Shown piece by piece: positions 1-58,500 of a DNA stretch of 64,000 nt. Made by a program: the position numbers and the translations under genes. Under the pieces are notes generated by a model. It saw nothing but the letters and a program-made list of their open reading frames with translations, ran no database searches and was not told the DNA's origin. The DNA is from Branchiostoma floridae. Taxonomy: Eukaryota > Chordata > Leptocardii > Amphioxiformes > Branchiostomatidae. The DNA lies in assembly GCF_000003815.2 (NCBI RefSeq), contig NC_049979.1:8541097-8605096 (forward strand), read 5' to 3'. Numbering within the stretch: the stretch's first letter is position 1; every line of letters begins with the position of its first letter.

Positions 1-1178
1 AAGTTAGGAAGGCAGCGATGTGCTGGTGGTTTAGGCAGGGAGGCAGGCTCGGCAGGCGGCAGGTAGCAGAGGTGTTGACGGAAGCGGTCACGGTGATTAC
101 TCGGGGAGCAAGGGATGGCGTGAGTGATCGAGAGGGTCTGAAACAGGCTACCACAACTCTCCCCAAAAATCGATGACGGAAAGTCTCGCCGAAAATTATT
201 GACATATTGTCTTATTAGAGCACAGTGGAGCCTGGAGGGAGAAAAGCTCGCGATCTCTTGTCATTCAGGTAGATTTATGTCCGAGTAAAAAGGTGCAGAA
301 AGCCTGTCAGACGCAGACAAGGTTAGAGGGGACTGTTTAGGAGGGTCAAGGTCCTCCGTCGTCCATTTTCTGGCCTTTGTCGTTACTGCGAGCACTCGGG
401 CTGTACTCAGTGTGCACGGCCTACCGGGATAGGAAGGAAGGTTTGTCCACCAAAAACTACTTTCTGTCCAGGGAGCGTTTCGCGCTAGCACCTTCACTGA
501 CAGAAAGGGGCGGGACGGACACTTCGGGTAAATGCGATCGGGAGAGCGAAGTTGCCAATTTTCCGATCTGCTGGTGCGAAAGTTCGCGCCGGGCTTTACT
601 CCTTTCTCAGCAATTGGGTGTATCATTAGTTTTGTCTGGCTGTCGCCATAAAACCATCTTCAACAATACATAATGGAGTATTTAATGACTCCGGAGTCGC
701 TTTCCCGTAAGGCCCATTGCCTGCGGCAGTCAAAATGACGTCACGTGGACATCCAGAAAATAAGCTAGTCGCAGGGGGACCAGCTAGCTAGAAATGGTAG
801 TTTAGCGACAGTCTTCTTATAATAAAGACTGTAATTCGTCTATTAGAGCTCCCGATTTATCCGCGATGACACATGATTAGGGAGGATAGAGCTCGGCCTG
901 TAGACGACGTTTGATTTAATCCTTCCGACGTTTGTTCGCCTTCTAGGTTGCGTCCGATATTCTTCGACAGCCAAGAGTCCTCCTGAGACGTGTGGAACCC
1001 CGAGGAGTTGGGCTGGGCTAACAGACGGACGTCTTCGGTGCGAGCGGCGACTGGGACCTCTGCACGACTACACTACCCACAAGGTGTCTTCTCCCAGCGC
1101 TCCTTCGGACTTACTGACTGTACAACACGCGGCAGGAGTTGTCACCGCTGGCCACTCAAGACTCTGACAACGTGAAGC
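1..1178 (+). promoter_or_regulatory. 5' flank and probable leader of Meis distal first exon
   Basis: No coding gene is supported here. About 300 bp before the start codon at 1179 contain no ATG (the last upstream ATGs are near 865-873), as expected for a genuine leader. CpG dinucleotides are frequent. Promoter-like sites are an overlapping CRE plus E-box at 736-748 and a TATA-like run (TATAATAAAG) at 818-827. The transcription start cannot be fixed from sequence, and an acceptor-like ttctag near 945 leaves open an additional upstream noncoding exon. Confidence 0.45.
736..748. promoter_or_regulatory. Overlapping CRE (TGACGTCA) and E-box (CACGTG)
   Basis: The string TGACGTCACGTGG holds a perfect palindromic CREB/ATF site at 736-743 and a perfect CACGTG E-box at 742-747 sharing two bases. 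It lies about 430 bp upstream of the exon 1a start codon and about 70 bp upstream of a TATA-like run. The motifs are seen directly; function is inferred from motif identity and position. Confidence 0.4.
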
Positions 1179-46442
<45,264 letters not shown>

Positions 46443-46463
46443 CGTAGCCCAGGGACGGCAGAT

Positions 46464-46705
46464 NNNNNNNNNNNNNNNNNNNNNNNNNNNNNNNNNNNNN
46501 NNNNNNNNNNNNNNNNNNNNNNNNNNNNNNNNNNNNNNNNNNNNNNNNNNNNNNNNNNNNNNNNNNNNNNNNNNNNNNNNNNNNNNNNNNNNNNNNNNNN
46601 NNNNNNNNNNNNNNNNNNNNNNNNNNNNNNNNNNNNNNNNNNNNNNNNNNNNNNNNNNNNNNNNNNNNNNNNNNNNNNNNNNNNNNNNNNNNNNNNNNNN
46701 NNNNN
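46464..46705. other. Assembly gap (242 N)
   Basis: Unknown bases from just after the stop codon into the putative 3' UTR. Long open frames reported across it are artefacts. Confidence 1.
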
Positions 46706-48501
46706 GATTTGTAGGGGTAGTTAGTTCTGTTCTCTGTGTTAGGTGAACTTTGGAGCTTTCTGCTTTGTGTGCTGAGAACAGTACATGGTTTCGCCATTCA
46801 TTAATCATGTGCACTTTGAACAAAATGGGAAGGTACTCATTTAACATACTGCACTGCTGCTCTAAGCAGCTCTCAGGATTGCCAGATCGATGGAGACCAA
46901 TCATTTCCTGCAGTACCTACAGTAGCATCACAGTGTAACTGTCCAGTGTCAGGCGAGGCGTGTATCCTCTGTGATTGATGCCCGGATGGATGTACACTGT
47001 AATCGATGTGAGAAGCTGTGTACAGTTCTATCTGGGTTTCTGTAGCGATGCCGTTGGAACGACTTTAGAACACCCGAAAACCCTGTCTCCGTCTGTAACT
47101 GGTTCCATGGCTTTTCTAAGTAGTAGGGTGCACTGCCTGTTAGCATGTAAAAGCAGAGGATCCCTCTTGGGCTCTTTTGGGGCAATTTGTTATTTTGTGT
47201 GTTAATTACATCCCCGTGAGGTTTTTGTTGAGTCCCCCGCTCTCCATTATCTGCGCCAAGCACAAACTTGCAAAGAAAACGTAGGGAGTCATTAGCACGA
47301 TAATGCAGACGTTTACTATTCAAAGCACAGCCTCAGATCGCGCCGAAACGCAGCCCTGCACAGATCTGTGGTTTTGTCGGCCAGACACGACTGCACTGCG
47401 CCGCGTCTGGACCAGAGAAAAGGGCTGTAGCTGTTTCCGTCCTGGTGCAATTACAACTCCAAATTGCTTTGCTTGAGGAGCTGTGTTTACATGTGGACAA
47501 TGTTAACCAGAATACATTGATACATTCCCAGTCAGTTCTTAAGTTTTGATACAATGTACTACTGAGATGAGAGAGTCGGGACGCACAAAGCCCTTGAGGG
47601 GATCATAACAGAGTTGGCTGTTTGCATTTTCATTTAGCAAGTTTGATTCCCACTGGTTGTTCTAGATAAGCGATGTATGGAACTATCACAGGAGGAAAGC
47701 ACAGGATAGATCTAGATAGTGGTAGTTTAACCAGTGAAAGTTCAATACACTGACCTCTAGGCATTGTACAGCAGTTTTAGTGCTGCAGAATTCTTTTATG
47801 TCTGTTTTTTTCTGGTTTCTAACGAAGATATTTTGGTGAAGTCAAACTTTGCCAGTAACTTTCATTTTCCACTATATTTTTGTGTTTTTTTTATCAGAGC
47901 CAAGAATTGTGTATAATGTAGATTACTTGTTTCTAGTAGAATTGCTGGTGGTTTTGTAGTAGTTAATGCTTAGTCAGGTAGGCTTGGTTTTTAGGGCCTC
48001 CCTGCTTCCATATTGCAATATAGTAGGATTTCAGTGACAACCCTTTGTAAAAGGACTAACGACAAACTATGTAACTAATGATTCCTTTTTATGAAATGTG
48101 ATCAAAAAAATGATTTATGAAAAACAGATTTTATAATCACTGTCTTAAAAAAAGGTGACTCGTCCTGGAATATTATATGAGATACGGCGCAAGCAGTTTT
48201 TTGTTTGCTGTATTGCTTAGTTTTAACTCGGGTTAGGTGTTCACAAAGCAAGCTTCATGTGTGAGAAATCTTCTGAAACTCCACTGTACAGTTTGTGATC
48301 AGGTGATGAAGAATCTTGATACTTTAAATTCAATGTTACCTCAAACCACTGTGTCCATCTTGTCTCTCTCTCCTCTCCAATCACGTTCCAATACATCCCG
48401 ATTTCTCATCGGTACACCCGTGGAACATCACAGTAATACTTGTTGTATATGCATGAATTAATATTTGTAAATGAAAAAACTCTCATGGATTCTTTTCAAA
48501 A

Positions 48502-48507
48502 AATAAA
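48502..48507 (+). terminator. Polyadenylation signal AATAAA
   Basis: Canonical hexamer at the end of the AT-rich segment after the Meis stop, with a downstream TG/T-rich element at 48531-48550. Chosen as the likely Meis transcript end. Confidence 0.5.
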
Positions 48508-51500
48508 AAGTGATTTGCTGCCATGCGAGCTTGAGTGAGTTTTGTGCTTAGATATCCTAGTATATAGGCTTAGTGAACTATGATATACTAGTTGGTATAG
48601 CCATAGGTACAGGGCTATCTCTGATGTATCTGACTGATAGGTGATAGAGGATAATCATCATCATCTGGTGTATTTTGATAGAACAACTTTTTTAATCAGA
48701 CAAAAAAGTATCTGTTTGCAGTAGTACAGAATCACACACATTTTCCACTAGAGAATATGGTTGATGAGCAACCTAATATTTAATAGATCGCTCAACAAAT
48801 TTTATAGAGGAACATTTTCCCCCCATTTTGTGTGTTTTGTTCCCATACTCTGACATTTGGCATCATATTTCAATAATAGAATCAAATTGCACAAATCTAA
48901 TTTTGGTCATTTAGCAACAGCTGTCTGCTACAGTGCCTTCAATGGTTTGGTTTAGATGAAATCCTTCGGGCATTTCTTAACTGAAGATGTGTTGTGGGAA
49001 AAAGATGGCCTTAGAATCAAGGACTTGAATATATAACAACCTTGCCTAAAGTCAAAGCACTTGACATTCTTGTGGTAGAGAAAACGGCAAGTCATCTAAA
49101 TGTGTCCCCCAAGTACTGATATTATATCCAATAATCATGATATTCCAGGGATAAACTCAAAATAGTTCAGCTAGTGCATCAGAAGGAAAATTGATACTCA
49201 ACATGACACACTAGTCCTGGCCTGTCGTAAGTGGGGACACAGAACAAAGTGATGATTTGCTTTTGCCAACAGGATGATCCATTCCACCAAAATAGTCATC
49301 TAAGGAAGTCATCAGTGTATTCATATAAGATACCTTCAGGGTATGTTTCAATATTGGCAGTGTGTCATTAAGTGGTTGTTTGCAACCATCCAATATGCCT
49401 ACATTGTTGCGTATATTATTCGTTATCAAAATCCAGGTCACATTCACAGCAAGATTGAATTTTTTTTTAAAATTAAAAACCTTTGAATAGAAAAAAAATA
49501 CCTTCAAACAAATCAATGAAAATTATCCATCTTCCAGATCGAGGACGGAGTCAAAATGGATTCTTGTTTGAATCATAGAGGTAATGGTAAACCTATAGCT
49601 ACATGTAAACTCCAATGCTGAACTTTTCAATCAACATCGACCAACTAGTGTCTGCCTAATTTTGTATATGACCTCTAACCTTTAGTGACCCTTGCCCCTT
49701 GGGATGATGCCAGCTCTAACATTCAGACTAAAAGGGTAAATGACTTGTACACACACTTCTTGACTCAGGTCCAAGTTTGCCGCTGTTAATAATGCATGAC
49801 CTCACTGACGCTTTTCTTTCTTCTTCCCATGTCAAAAACATACCTTCGTCCAGCTAGGGAATATATGGCATTATTAACTTCGAGAGCCTTAAACGTCATA
49901 AATGACAATTGAAACGATGTTTACAATACGTCTATCCGTTGTAATCAATATTCGTCGCACAGCTCTACACCAAAGTGCATATATTCAGCTTCCTTTTAGT
50001 TTTGGAATGAGGCATTAAGTAAAGCGATCGCGTCCCAACGCTTCTTGTTTACATTGTGGGGGGTTATTTTATTGCCCCAGCATTGTGTGCTATGGGGAAA
50101 AACGTGACTAGGAGACCATTGAAAGAATGACAATGTTGATGACAAAGTCGGCGGTTCGGAAAGACAGATTGCTCCCTGTGGGTGCTACCAAAAGTTCAGC
50201 TGAAACTTCGAACCGATGTCAGCCTCAAAAGAATAAAAGTTCAGTTTTATGTCGTTGCTAGGAGGTAACTAGCCCCGACAGTAGGTACTGAATCTTTGGA
50301 GGGCTGCGGTCGGGGCAAGTTTTATCTCCTGGCCTTCGAGGACATGTTGAAGTTGAATGATGGGCTTTAGTCGCGGCCTTGGGCCACCAGGGTTATATCT
50401 TGTGGCCCACGACATGCCTAACCTATCTGTGAGTTCACGGCAAGTCTTGACAGAAATGTGTGTAACTAAGTCACGAGTATCGCTGAAAGTTTTCGTTGAA
50501 AGTTCTTGGTGGGGAAAGTCGGCTTTGTCTTCTACTGAGGCAGCAGTCTTGACTGATAAAATTCACCCCTGACCTTCCCTCCAGCCCCATGTCAGACCAG
50601 CCCTGACTGAGTTGCGCCCATCTAACACGTTTAATCGGTAAACAAAGTTCTGACTGAGTGTATTGAGAGCCAGGTGAAAAGTCAGCCTGTAATGTGTTGG
50701 GCATAATCATCTTCTGCCGTGTTTACAGTAAAGATCTCGGTTTCCGTCGCACTGACAATTCTTGGCGACGGAGCGTTAAAGAGATGTGTGTTTAACCCGA
50801 CAGCCAACCCTCCCCTAGCCGTTCAACCCCATCCCACAAGTTTGCCTCGGTGCGGTAGGTCCAACTCGTCCTCTGAGGTTTAAAAAAAGTCTAGGTAACA
50901 CGTAGTAGAAAACTGTAGACCAACAAAAACATGCTCGCAGGGCCTTGAAAACAAGAGGTATCCCTGACTCGTGGAAACGCACAGGAAAATTCGTAATACG
51001 GGAAGAATTTGAAGGTCGCTTGTTGAGTCAGAAATTTACTTGCATTATATTGGACTGCCTGGCCTCGCACAGCATGGAACCCAATATCAAACAAATATAA
51101 CGCTAAAATGCTGTCGTAATTCAGCTCACAAATAGATATGAATTGCCAAAACAAGTGTTTGTGGTTATTTATAAGCTCTAATCATTGTTTTTTCGCTTGT
51201 AGATCTTGGCATCAAGGTCGAATTGATGAATCTCCCTACAGTTCCCTTTTTTGAGGTGATAATTTTGATAAAAGACAATGATACTTATCCATCATGAAAA
51301 ATTGCCCGATTACGTCTTCGTCTTGTATTCGTGTTGTACTGTATCAGTGAGAAGATCAAATAACATTTCATACTTATGCTATCTTTATATCTTCCTGTTA
51401 AAAAAGAAATGGATGCAACAAACATTTGTGACAAGTGAATGGGCGTCGATAGCAGTTATCTCTGTCATTGGCCTCGCAGTTAATCCAGCTATTAATTGTT

Positions 51501-54500
51501 TTGAGTACTTTCGGAACTATGCACAACAAGCAATACAATATGATGTTCCCGACCTAAAAAAAAAACCCTCGAGCATGTTTGGAGTGGATTTCCACAGTTC
51601 CAGCATACTTTGTGTATTTGTACATGTGTATTTGATAAGCAAGTGGCTCGATACTGAACAAAGTCTGACTTATCGCCAACTGATGTCTCTTGATCTCTGA
51701 TCTGTACTTTTGTTCATTTGTGTAAAACACGCGGACAAGTTAAACTATCAGTGACTGCTAACATGTAACTCTGCTCAGGAGGAATACTGGTAGTACATTA
51801 GCTGTTCCAATGGGAGCCAGCCTGCAGGAACGAAAAGAAAACTGTAGTGTTACGGGAGAGGGAAAACACACTGCGACCTGTATACGGACGTCCCGGAGCT
51901 GGCTGTTACATACACATCACACCTGTAGGCAAACCTTAAACACGGATTCCTCAGTGGTTTAAAACAACAGTGAATGTTGGAAGGAAAAACAAGGCCTACC
52001 TCCGGTGTAGTGTTTCACGCATTTGTCAACTTGAACGGGCACGCGAACTGGCAAATCATAAAAGACCAGGATACTGGAGCAAACTGTGGTGTTTACTTTA
52101 TGAACAGACGAAATGTTGTTTGTACAGAGTAGTGCTGATTTTCTAAGCAAACAAACTGCACATCTTCCAGTAGAAAAGTATCATTGTCTTGGGAACATGT
52201 TCAGGTTAGTGATCTGAAATGGGCAACGACACTTTGTGGAGAGCTACAAAGCCAAAATTAAAAAGCCTCGGATTGTGGATTTAGGTGTATTCAAAATCGA
52301 AAGAATTACTGCATTGGTGACATGTTTTAATTTTTCTCTCACTTTTTACCGATTAGGTGAAACATTTGTATTATGATGACATGGTATAAAAAGCAAAATG
52401 ATTCTTTATCAATGTGTAGTTTTGCCTATGTTCTTCTATTTCAAATACAGTCGAATATATACCGGGAGAAAACGTCTTAAGCAGGCTCCAGAAGTGTTAC
52501 TTTTAATGAGCCCCTGAATTCTTAAGCGTCCTCTCAGCTAAATGTGTCTTGCCTGACAGATAGGGCGACTGCATATGTAACCATTAAAACTTCTCGTTAA
52601 TTTTGCCATCAATCACAAGGTATCTCGCAGTTCATAAAAACTCGAGGAGGTACAGAGGAACAATGCAGGAAGCGCACCACGTCTTCCACCTGTTAGGATA
52701 TCGTTGGAGTTGAAGGATGGCTTCTAGAGACAGCTCTACGGTGGCTCCAGGCGGCCGTTCCCGCGCATTAGTATGCTGGCACTGACGCGACTGGTCTCGT
52801 GAGTTACCGCGAAATTAGTCTTGCTTCCCGATAACAACGATCCTGAGAGCCAGTTTCTCCTTTTATTCGTTATTAAAATTTCTGCTAATTCTCCATGGTT
52901 TTCCCCCACGCAAATGTAAATGGAGTTTCTCGCTTCTGCGGATTGTGTTCCCACCTTATCGGCGTACGCTGAAAATAAAGAGGAAAAAGTCACCGTCGTC
53001 GCTGTAAATAATTCAGGGCTCAGTGTCGCACTTGGAGGGAAGTTTGTTTCATGTAGACAGTAAAGCAAAGGGTATAACAAATGGAAGACCTGGTGATGAT
53101 TACAGCTTCAGGTGATAAGTTAGTTGTAAGGACCCCACTACTGTACTCAAATCAGCCTATCGGTGAGATATTCTTTGGAGAGCAAAATGAACTGAACTGA
53201 ATTGAACTTGAAACCAGAAAATTTGTAAGCTACGTTTACGCTTTTATTTTTGAAGATTGAGCGCCTCATCATGACTTTTAAGAGACAGAAAAACAGAACC
53301 CTATCAACTTTTCTGGGAGTAAATAATTTTTTTTGTACTTCTCAAAAAAAGTGGACGTCTTGTCGGAGTTTTCTTATTAAATGTAAAAAAAAAAGTATTC
53401 GCCTCATGTTGATGTATTCTGAAGTCGAAAAGTGAACTCGGCTGTGCAGAGTATGATACGTTAGATATCGCAAATGGTGTTAATATACGTGGCACTTTGC
53501 CGACAGTTCTCCCACAGCATTAGCAGTACCATTACCCTTTGAGCTGGACTGGCGCGAAATGGTAGCGCGCGATGGAGACAAAAATGCAGCATGTCTCACA
53601 AACTGCTATAATTCTGCATGGGCCATTTCCCGCAACCATCTGCGACAATGAAAGGCTTCAAGTTCTTTGGAAATCACATTCACACCAGCACTTATGACCA
53701 CGGCGCTCGCCGTCTGCTTGGCTTCATTGATAACGACACGCGCCCTACAAAGAAAGCAATTGCGACTCTAGCACCGCGGTGTGGCGGAATAGACTCCGAT
53801 TCGCATCGCCGTGGAAAAAAAAATTGCGCCAAATGTGGTTTTGCAATCCGACAGACGACTCGATGTGTCACGCGCCGTCCTGTCATTTGGAATCCCCGTT
53901 CCCTGGCGACCCGCTCGTAATCTCGGCTCCACAAGCCCCGTGGCCCTCAGCCGTATGGCGACGCTGCCGCTGGTTCCCCATTGCAAGGTCTTGTAAGATC
54001 ATGCCAAAGCCACCGGGAAGCAGACGTAATCAAAGGGAATGATGGATGGGCCGGCGTGCTGGAATCACGAGGGAAAATGTTCATTTGCTCTGTTGCTGTG
54101 TTATTACTGGTATCAAGCCTCGTACGTTCTCTGTGTTCACCTTGAAAATCCCAGCCACACACAAGCCGCATTATGTAGTCGGCAGAGATTTGTCGGACTT
54201 GAGAGCAGAAAAACTCATATGAAGTTGGCAGTTACGAACTGACTACATCAAAAAAAGGACACATGGGCGTGCAATTTAGTCTGGCTGACGCCGGAAGAAC
54301 TAACAAAATATGATGACTAAAAAGTAAACTACCTTCAATACCAGATAACTTCCTGGTAGTGATATCGCCTGAAAGTTTGTCAAGTTAGAACATTTTATGA
54401 GTAATTGGTCTATAATCATAGTTTATAATTTTTCATCCAATCAGAAAGAAACATTAAACCAAATATACTTAATATATTAAAATCACTGGCAGAAGGAATT

Positions 54501-55246
54501 TGTTCAATATAAATATGTCCTTGTGGTGTGAGCTATCAAAGATACTGATGCTATTTTGAAAGTTTTGTAGAGAAATCCATTGCCAACTACAGTCTTAATT
54601 CCTTCCCCAAGTACCATTCTAAGTCGTTTAATGATGTAATGATATTTAAGTAGCCAGCTGTATTTTAGGATAAGTCCTTTGTCATTAAAGTGGTCACGCT
54701 TGTCAAACTCAGAGTTTGGCGCACACGATGACAGTTTTACTGGTAGGCATCGCCCAGGCATTTCGTGTATTCCGTAGGCAAGTCTTCCTCTCCCCACCCT
54801 CTAGTCTTGTCTGTTATATTGGCTCGTCCTTGTCTTCCCACCTTGCCTGTCTATCTCCATGTAGCGGGGCGGAAGACAGCTTGTCACACACAGGTGTTTC
54901 CCGGAGACGCGCGCTTCCGACGCTGCCGCACGTGTGCCTCAACACGGAACCCCACACACGTCAACCACACCACTCCCGCTATAAAAAAGCCAGCTGGTTT
55001 ATTGTATGGATCAAAAAAAGACTTCCGCGACGACGCCGACTCTACACAATCTAGGGAATTGCCGACCCCAATCCTTCGAATCATCCCCTCACAATATCAA
55101 CAATATTACATGGATGGCAGCGGGTCCGTCCATAATCCTTATTTAGCGCTCGGGATCAGGAGGACAGCATAGACGGCGGGCTGGGGAACCATATAACTTC
55201 TGGCCATGCAAGTAGAGACGTACAATAGGGCCATAAAGCAGGCTTG

Positions 55247-55551
55247 CCGGTGTTAGGGAACTTGGACCCATGCTGGCCGGAACAGATGTCTAAATTAAAT
55301 AGTCCCATGTCTTAGATATGAACTTATTTTTCAGTATCAGTGTCTCACGTGGTTGGCTGCAGTTACTCTAGCTTTTTTTCTACACACTTGTAATACCGGT
55401 GTTAGGGAACATAACTATATACTGAGGTGGTGCTGGCCAGACTAGATGTCATATTGCAGTCCCATGTCTTAGATATGAAGTTATTATTTTATGACAGCAC
55501 CTCACGTGGCTGGCTCTTGTTACTAGATTTTTTCTGTAAACTTATAAAAAT
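55247..55551. repeat. Two-copy diverged tandem repeat, about 149-157 bp unit
   Basis: Both units begin CCGGTGTTAGGGAAC (55247 and 55396). They share TGCTGGCC, TCCCATGTCTTAGATATGAA (55303 and 55460), CTCACGTGG with a CACGTG E-box (55344 and 55501), GGCTG and a TTACT-CTAG/TAG-T-rich end. An 8-bp indel separates the spacing of left and right halves. No terminal inverted repeats or open frame are seen. Confidence 0.85.
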
Positions 55552-58500
55552 AAGCCTTATCACTGTGTTTTTTCATTCTAAAATAGTGCAGTGTACAGTT
55601 GGTCGTGACATTGATTGTCATGTCTCTTTGTTAAATGTACTCGTACTTGGCCGTGGTGGCTTCAAACGTCTCATTAATTTAAATGAGACGATACAAGAGC
55701 AGGTGTATGTAGTACATGATCTATAGTTTTTTATTGTGGAGGAAATTCAACGTGGAGAAAACGTAGCAGTCTTCTTACGGCGTGAAACAAAGTGGTATCG
55801 ACAATAGCGAAAATTAAATTTGTTATCACAAATAAAGTTCCATTGACATTCTATACTCACTTAGAGACAAGTATGTCTCCTTTGATATCACATACTTACG
55901 AGCAGGTCGACATACGTATACGGCCATGCAGGGAAAGTGTGACTTCAAATAGGAAAGTTCAATAGTACAATTTATATCTTTGTATTACTGTACTGATATT
56001 TGCCTACCGTCGTATTGAAGTACTTATCGGAACCCCCAGGCGCAACAGATTATATTTTGTTGTCTATTCAAGCAAGTCGTTTGTCATATCTTAATCCACG
56101 AGACTCTAATCTGTCACAATAAGTACTAGATAATCTATTCTTCTTTGTCCCCAACCGCAAACAATGACGATGCTATTGTTGCAGGGCTTCATGTAAGATA
56201 TACATGATAACATCGACTTCATTCCATTGGAAACCGGTTACTGTTCTGGTGTCTATTAGCAGTCTGTAGTGGTGTTGTTTTGTGTGATAAAAACCCTACT
56301 GGTACTCGACATTCTATGATATATGTACAAAGAAAAATGCAAGGTAAAACTCGTCACGGTCAAGACCAAAGTTTTGAAAAAGAAGAAAGGAAATCCAGTA
56401 ATTGGACTTGAAACACTCTAACTGCAAAAGTTTGAAAAATACAGACACTACGTCAAACAGTTTTATCAGACACTAGCAGTTTGCAAGAACAGTGCAGAAC
56501 AAGACCGGTAATGATCGTCCCTGTAGGACCAGTTCTGTTGTTTACTTCCCGTGACGGAAGAAGAAGTTTTTAGACTCCTTATTTTTCACTTAGCGGCCTC
56601 GCGCGCCGCTCCTCCATCTCGTTACTGCCTCCCTCTCCATCCTCCGCGAGTCGCTAACGTCGGGCTGATGGGCCGTGGGGAGGAGGGCGAGCAAATCAGA
56701 CAGGGCAATTAACTAAAGTCAATATACTTAAAATTCCCATTACCTTTAATCATGTCTCAAGTAGGGAATCCCTGGTGTCTCTCCCCCATTCCCGCTCTTT
56801 GCCTCCAGATGTCGTGTGCGACTCGAGATAAGTTCAAGAAAACTTTTGTTAAACGCTACAGTCGTAAGGAAAATAACGATGATTGTGTCGTGTAGGAACC
56901 GTCGGGGACGTTAAAACACGTTGATCTGTACGTGTAATCGAAAAATAAATCTAAGTGATTTGCCAGTTTCTTGACTAAATTTTACCTGAACTACGACTCC
57001 AGTTTCTTAAAGAGTGTGTACAAACCAAATTTAATCAAACACCGGAATTGTCCTGTTATCATGATACTCTATAAACTGTACTGTTTTCAGTCCAATAAAT
57101 ATAGAATAGGAAAAGTGTGACACGTATCACTACAAAAATGGTAGATATTCATCTCATCGTGTCATGGGGTGCTGTTAGACATATCTGGTAGTTGGATATC
57201 GAGCTTTCCGAATTAACAAATAAGACATTGACCGTCTCACGCCGAACAGCCACGCTTCGTTTCCTCCGCAACCGGATCGCGCGGCTACCGCCCGGGTGAT
57301 CCTCATGTCATCTGACGGACACACAAACACAAAAAGATTCCCACATTACCGCCCGGTATCAACCCAAGTGGAAGGTGTAGCTTCACTCTCCGGATATCGA
57401 GCAACAAAGGGAGCGTTAACTCCGCAGTCGCGTCGTTTTGGAGCATGATGACTTATGGCTTTTCATTTGGGGAAATGTATATATCGACTGATTTCTGTTG
57501 AATATTACAGGAAAATGCAGCTGCACTTGCTTTAATAGCTAAATACAATCCTCTGTCAACGCAAATGTATGGCGTACTTACATTTGATGTGATGTTACAC
57601 AAGATAATAAGGCATCAAGCGATTTAGCAAGATGCAAATATAGCTTTAACAGAGACAAATGACACATTTTACTGAAAAATAACTAATTTGAAAGTAAAAG
57701 AGACGCTTTGTTAGCGAGGCATTAAACCGTTTATGTCTGTCGTGAGACGGTGGTATTCAAAAATGATATCAGAAGAGGAAAATAAATATTATTACGACAT
57801 CGGAGTCCGTCTGTCATGATATCGTGATGGAAAATGACGCGTTTTATGTCAAACCTGCTTCTGGGACAATTGAGTTGACAGCTGGCAAACGACAGCACGC
57901 TGTGACGTCACGCCAGTCTCTGTTCTTCAAATAATGAGCACGAATAAATCAGTCAAAAGCAATGCCGTTGGTGCGTAAGTACTCACCCTTCCAACTGACA
58001 AAAACACATTACTGTACTAGTATATTTGTGGATGAAGAATCGCAGCAAGATCAAGGAGTTTTATGAAGTGAATGTTGTTGATTAGTCTTTCTGTACTCGT
58101 GACACGACGACAACATTGCACGAAACTGTTTATTCAGTTTTCCAACTGCCTAAGGGATCTATTCAAAGAACAAATTGCCATCCATCAGCGATAATTGGAA
58201 AGCGATCGGTGTCGCTGTGTAACTTTTATTCTTCTGTAGTTCACAACGTAGGAAAGGAAACACCTTTATATCTATTAAGATGTAGCCGCTTTTGGTGATG
58301 AGATTGGACAAGCCAACTTTTAGATGATTTCCGCGGTACTCTCGGTCAAAAAGCACGACGATAAATCAAGTGTAGTAGGTGCTTCTGGCATTACTTTATT
58401 GCGGAGATAAGGTCAAGTTGACATGTCGCCAGACTATCCACATTACCCGGGTTTGTTTGAAATGGAAGTATGGGTTATCCGTGCTACACAGGCAGGTCGC

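Larger units (their letters stand above)
46443..48525 (+). other. Meis: Putative Meis 3' UTR
   Basis: About 2.1 kb of AT-rich, open-frame-poor sequence following the stop, interrupted by a 242-base gap. An AATAAA at 48502-48507 followed by a TG-rich segment (gagtgagttttgtgct) is the first convincing polyadenylation signal pair, suggesting cleavage near 48520-48530. The end is inferred; alternative sites may exist. Confidence 0.5.

Noticed and set aside
51278-51700. 140-codon open frame downstream of Meis
   Set aside because: Hydrophobic AT-driven translation without a recognisable family, splice structure or good context.
53618-55172. Several overlapping open frames on both strands (60-135 codons) in CpG-rich intergenic DNA
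   Set aside because: Mutually overlapping, compositionally driven, and no homology recognised.
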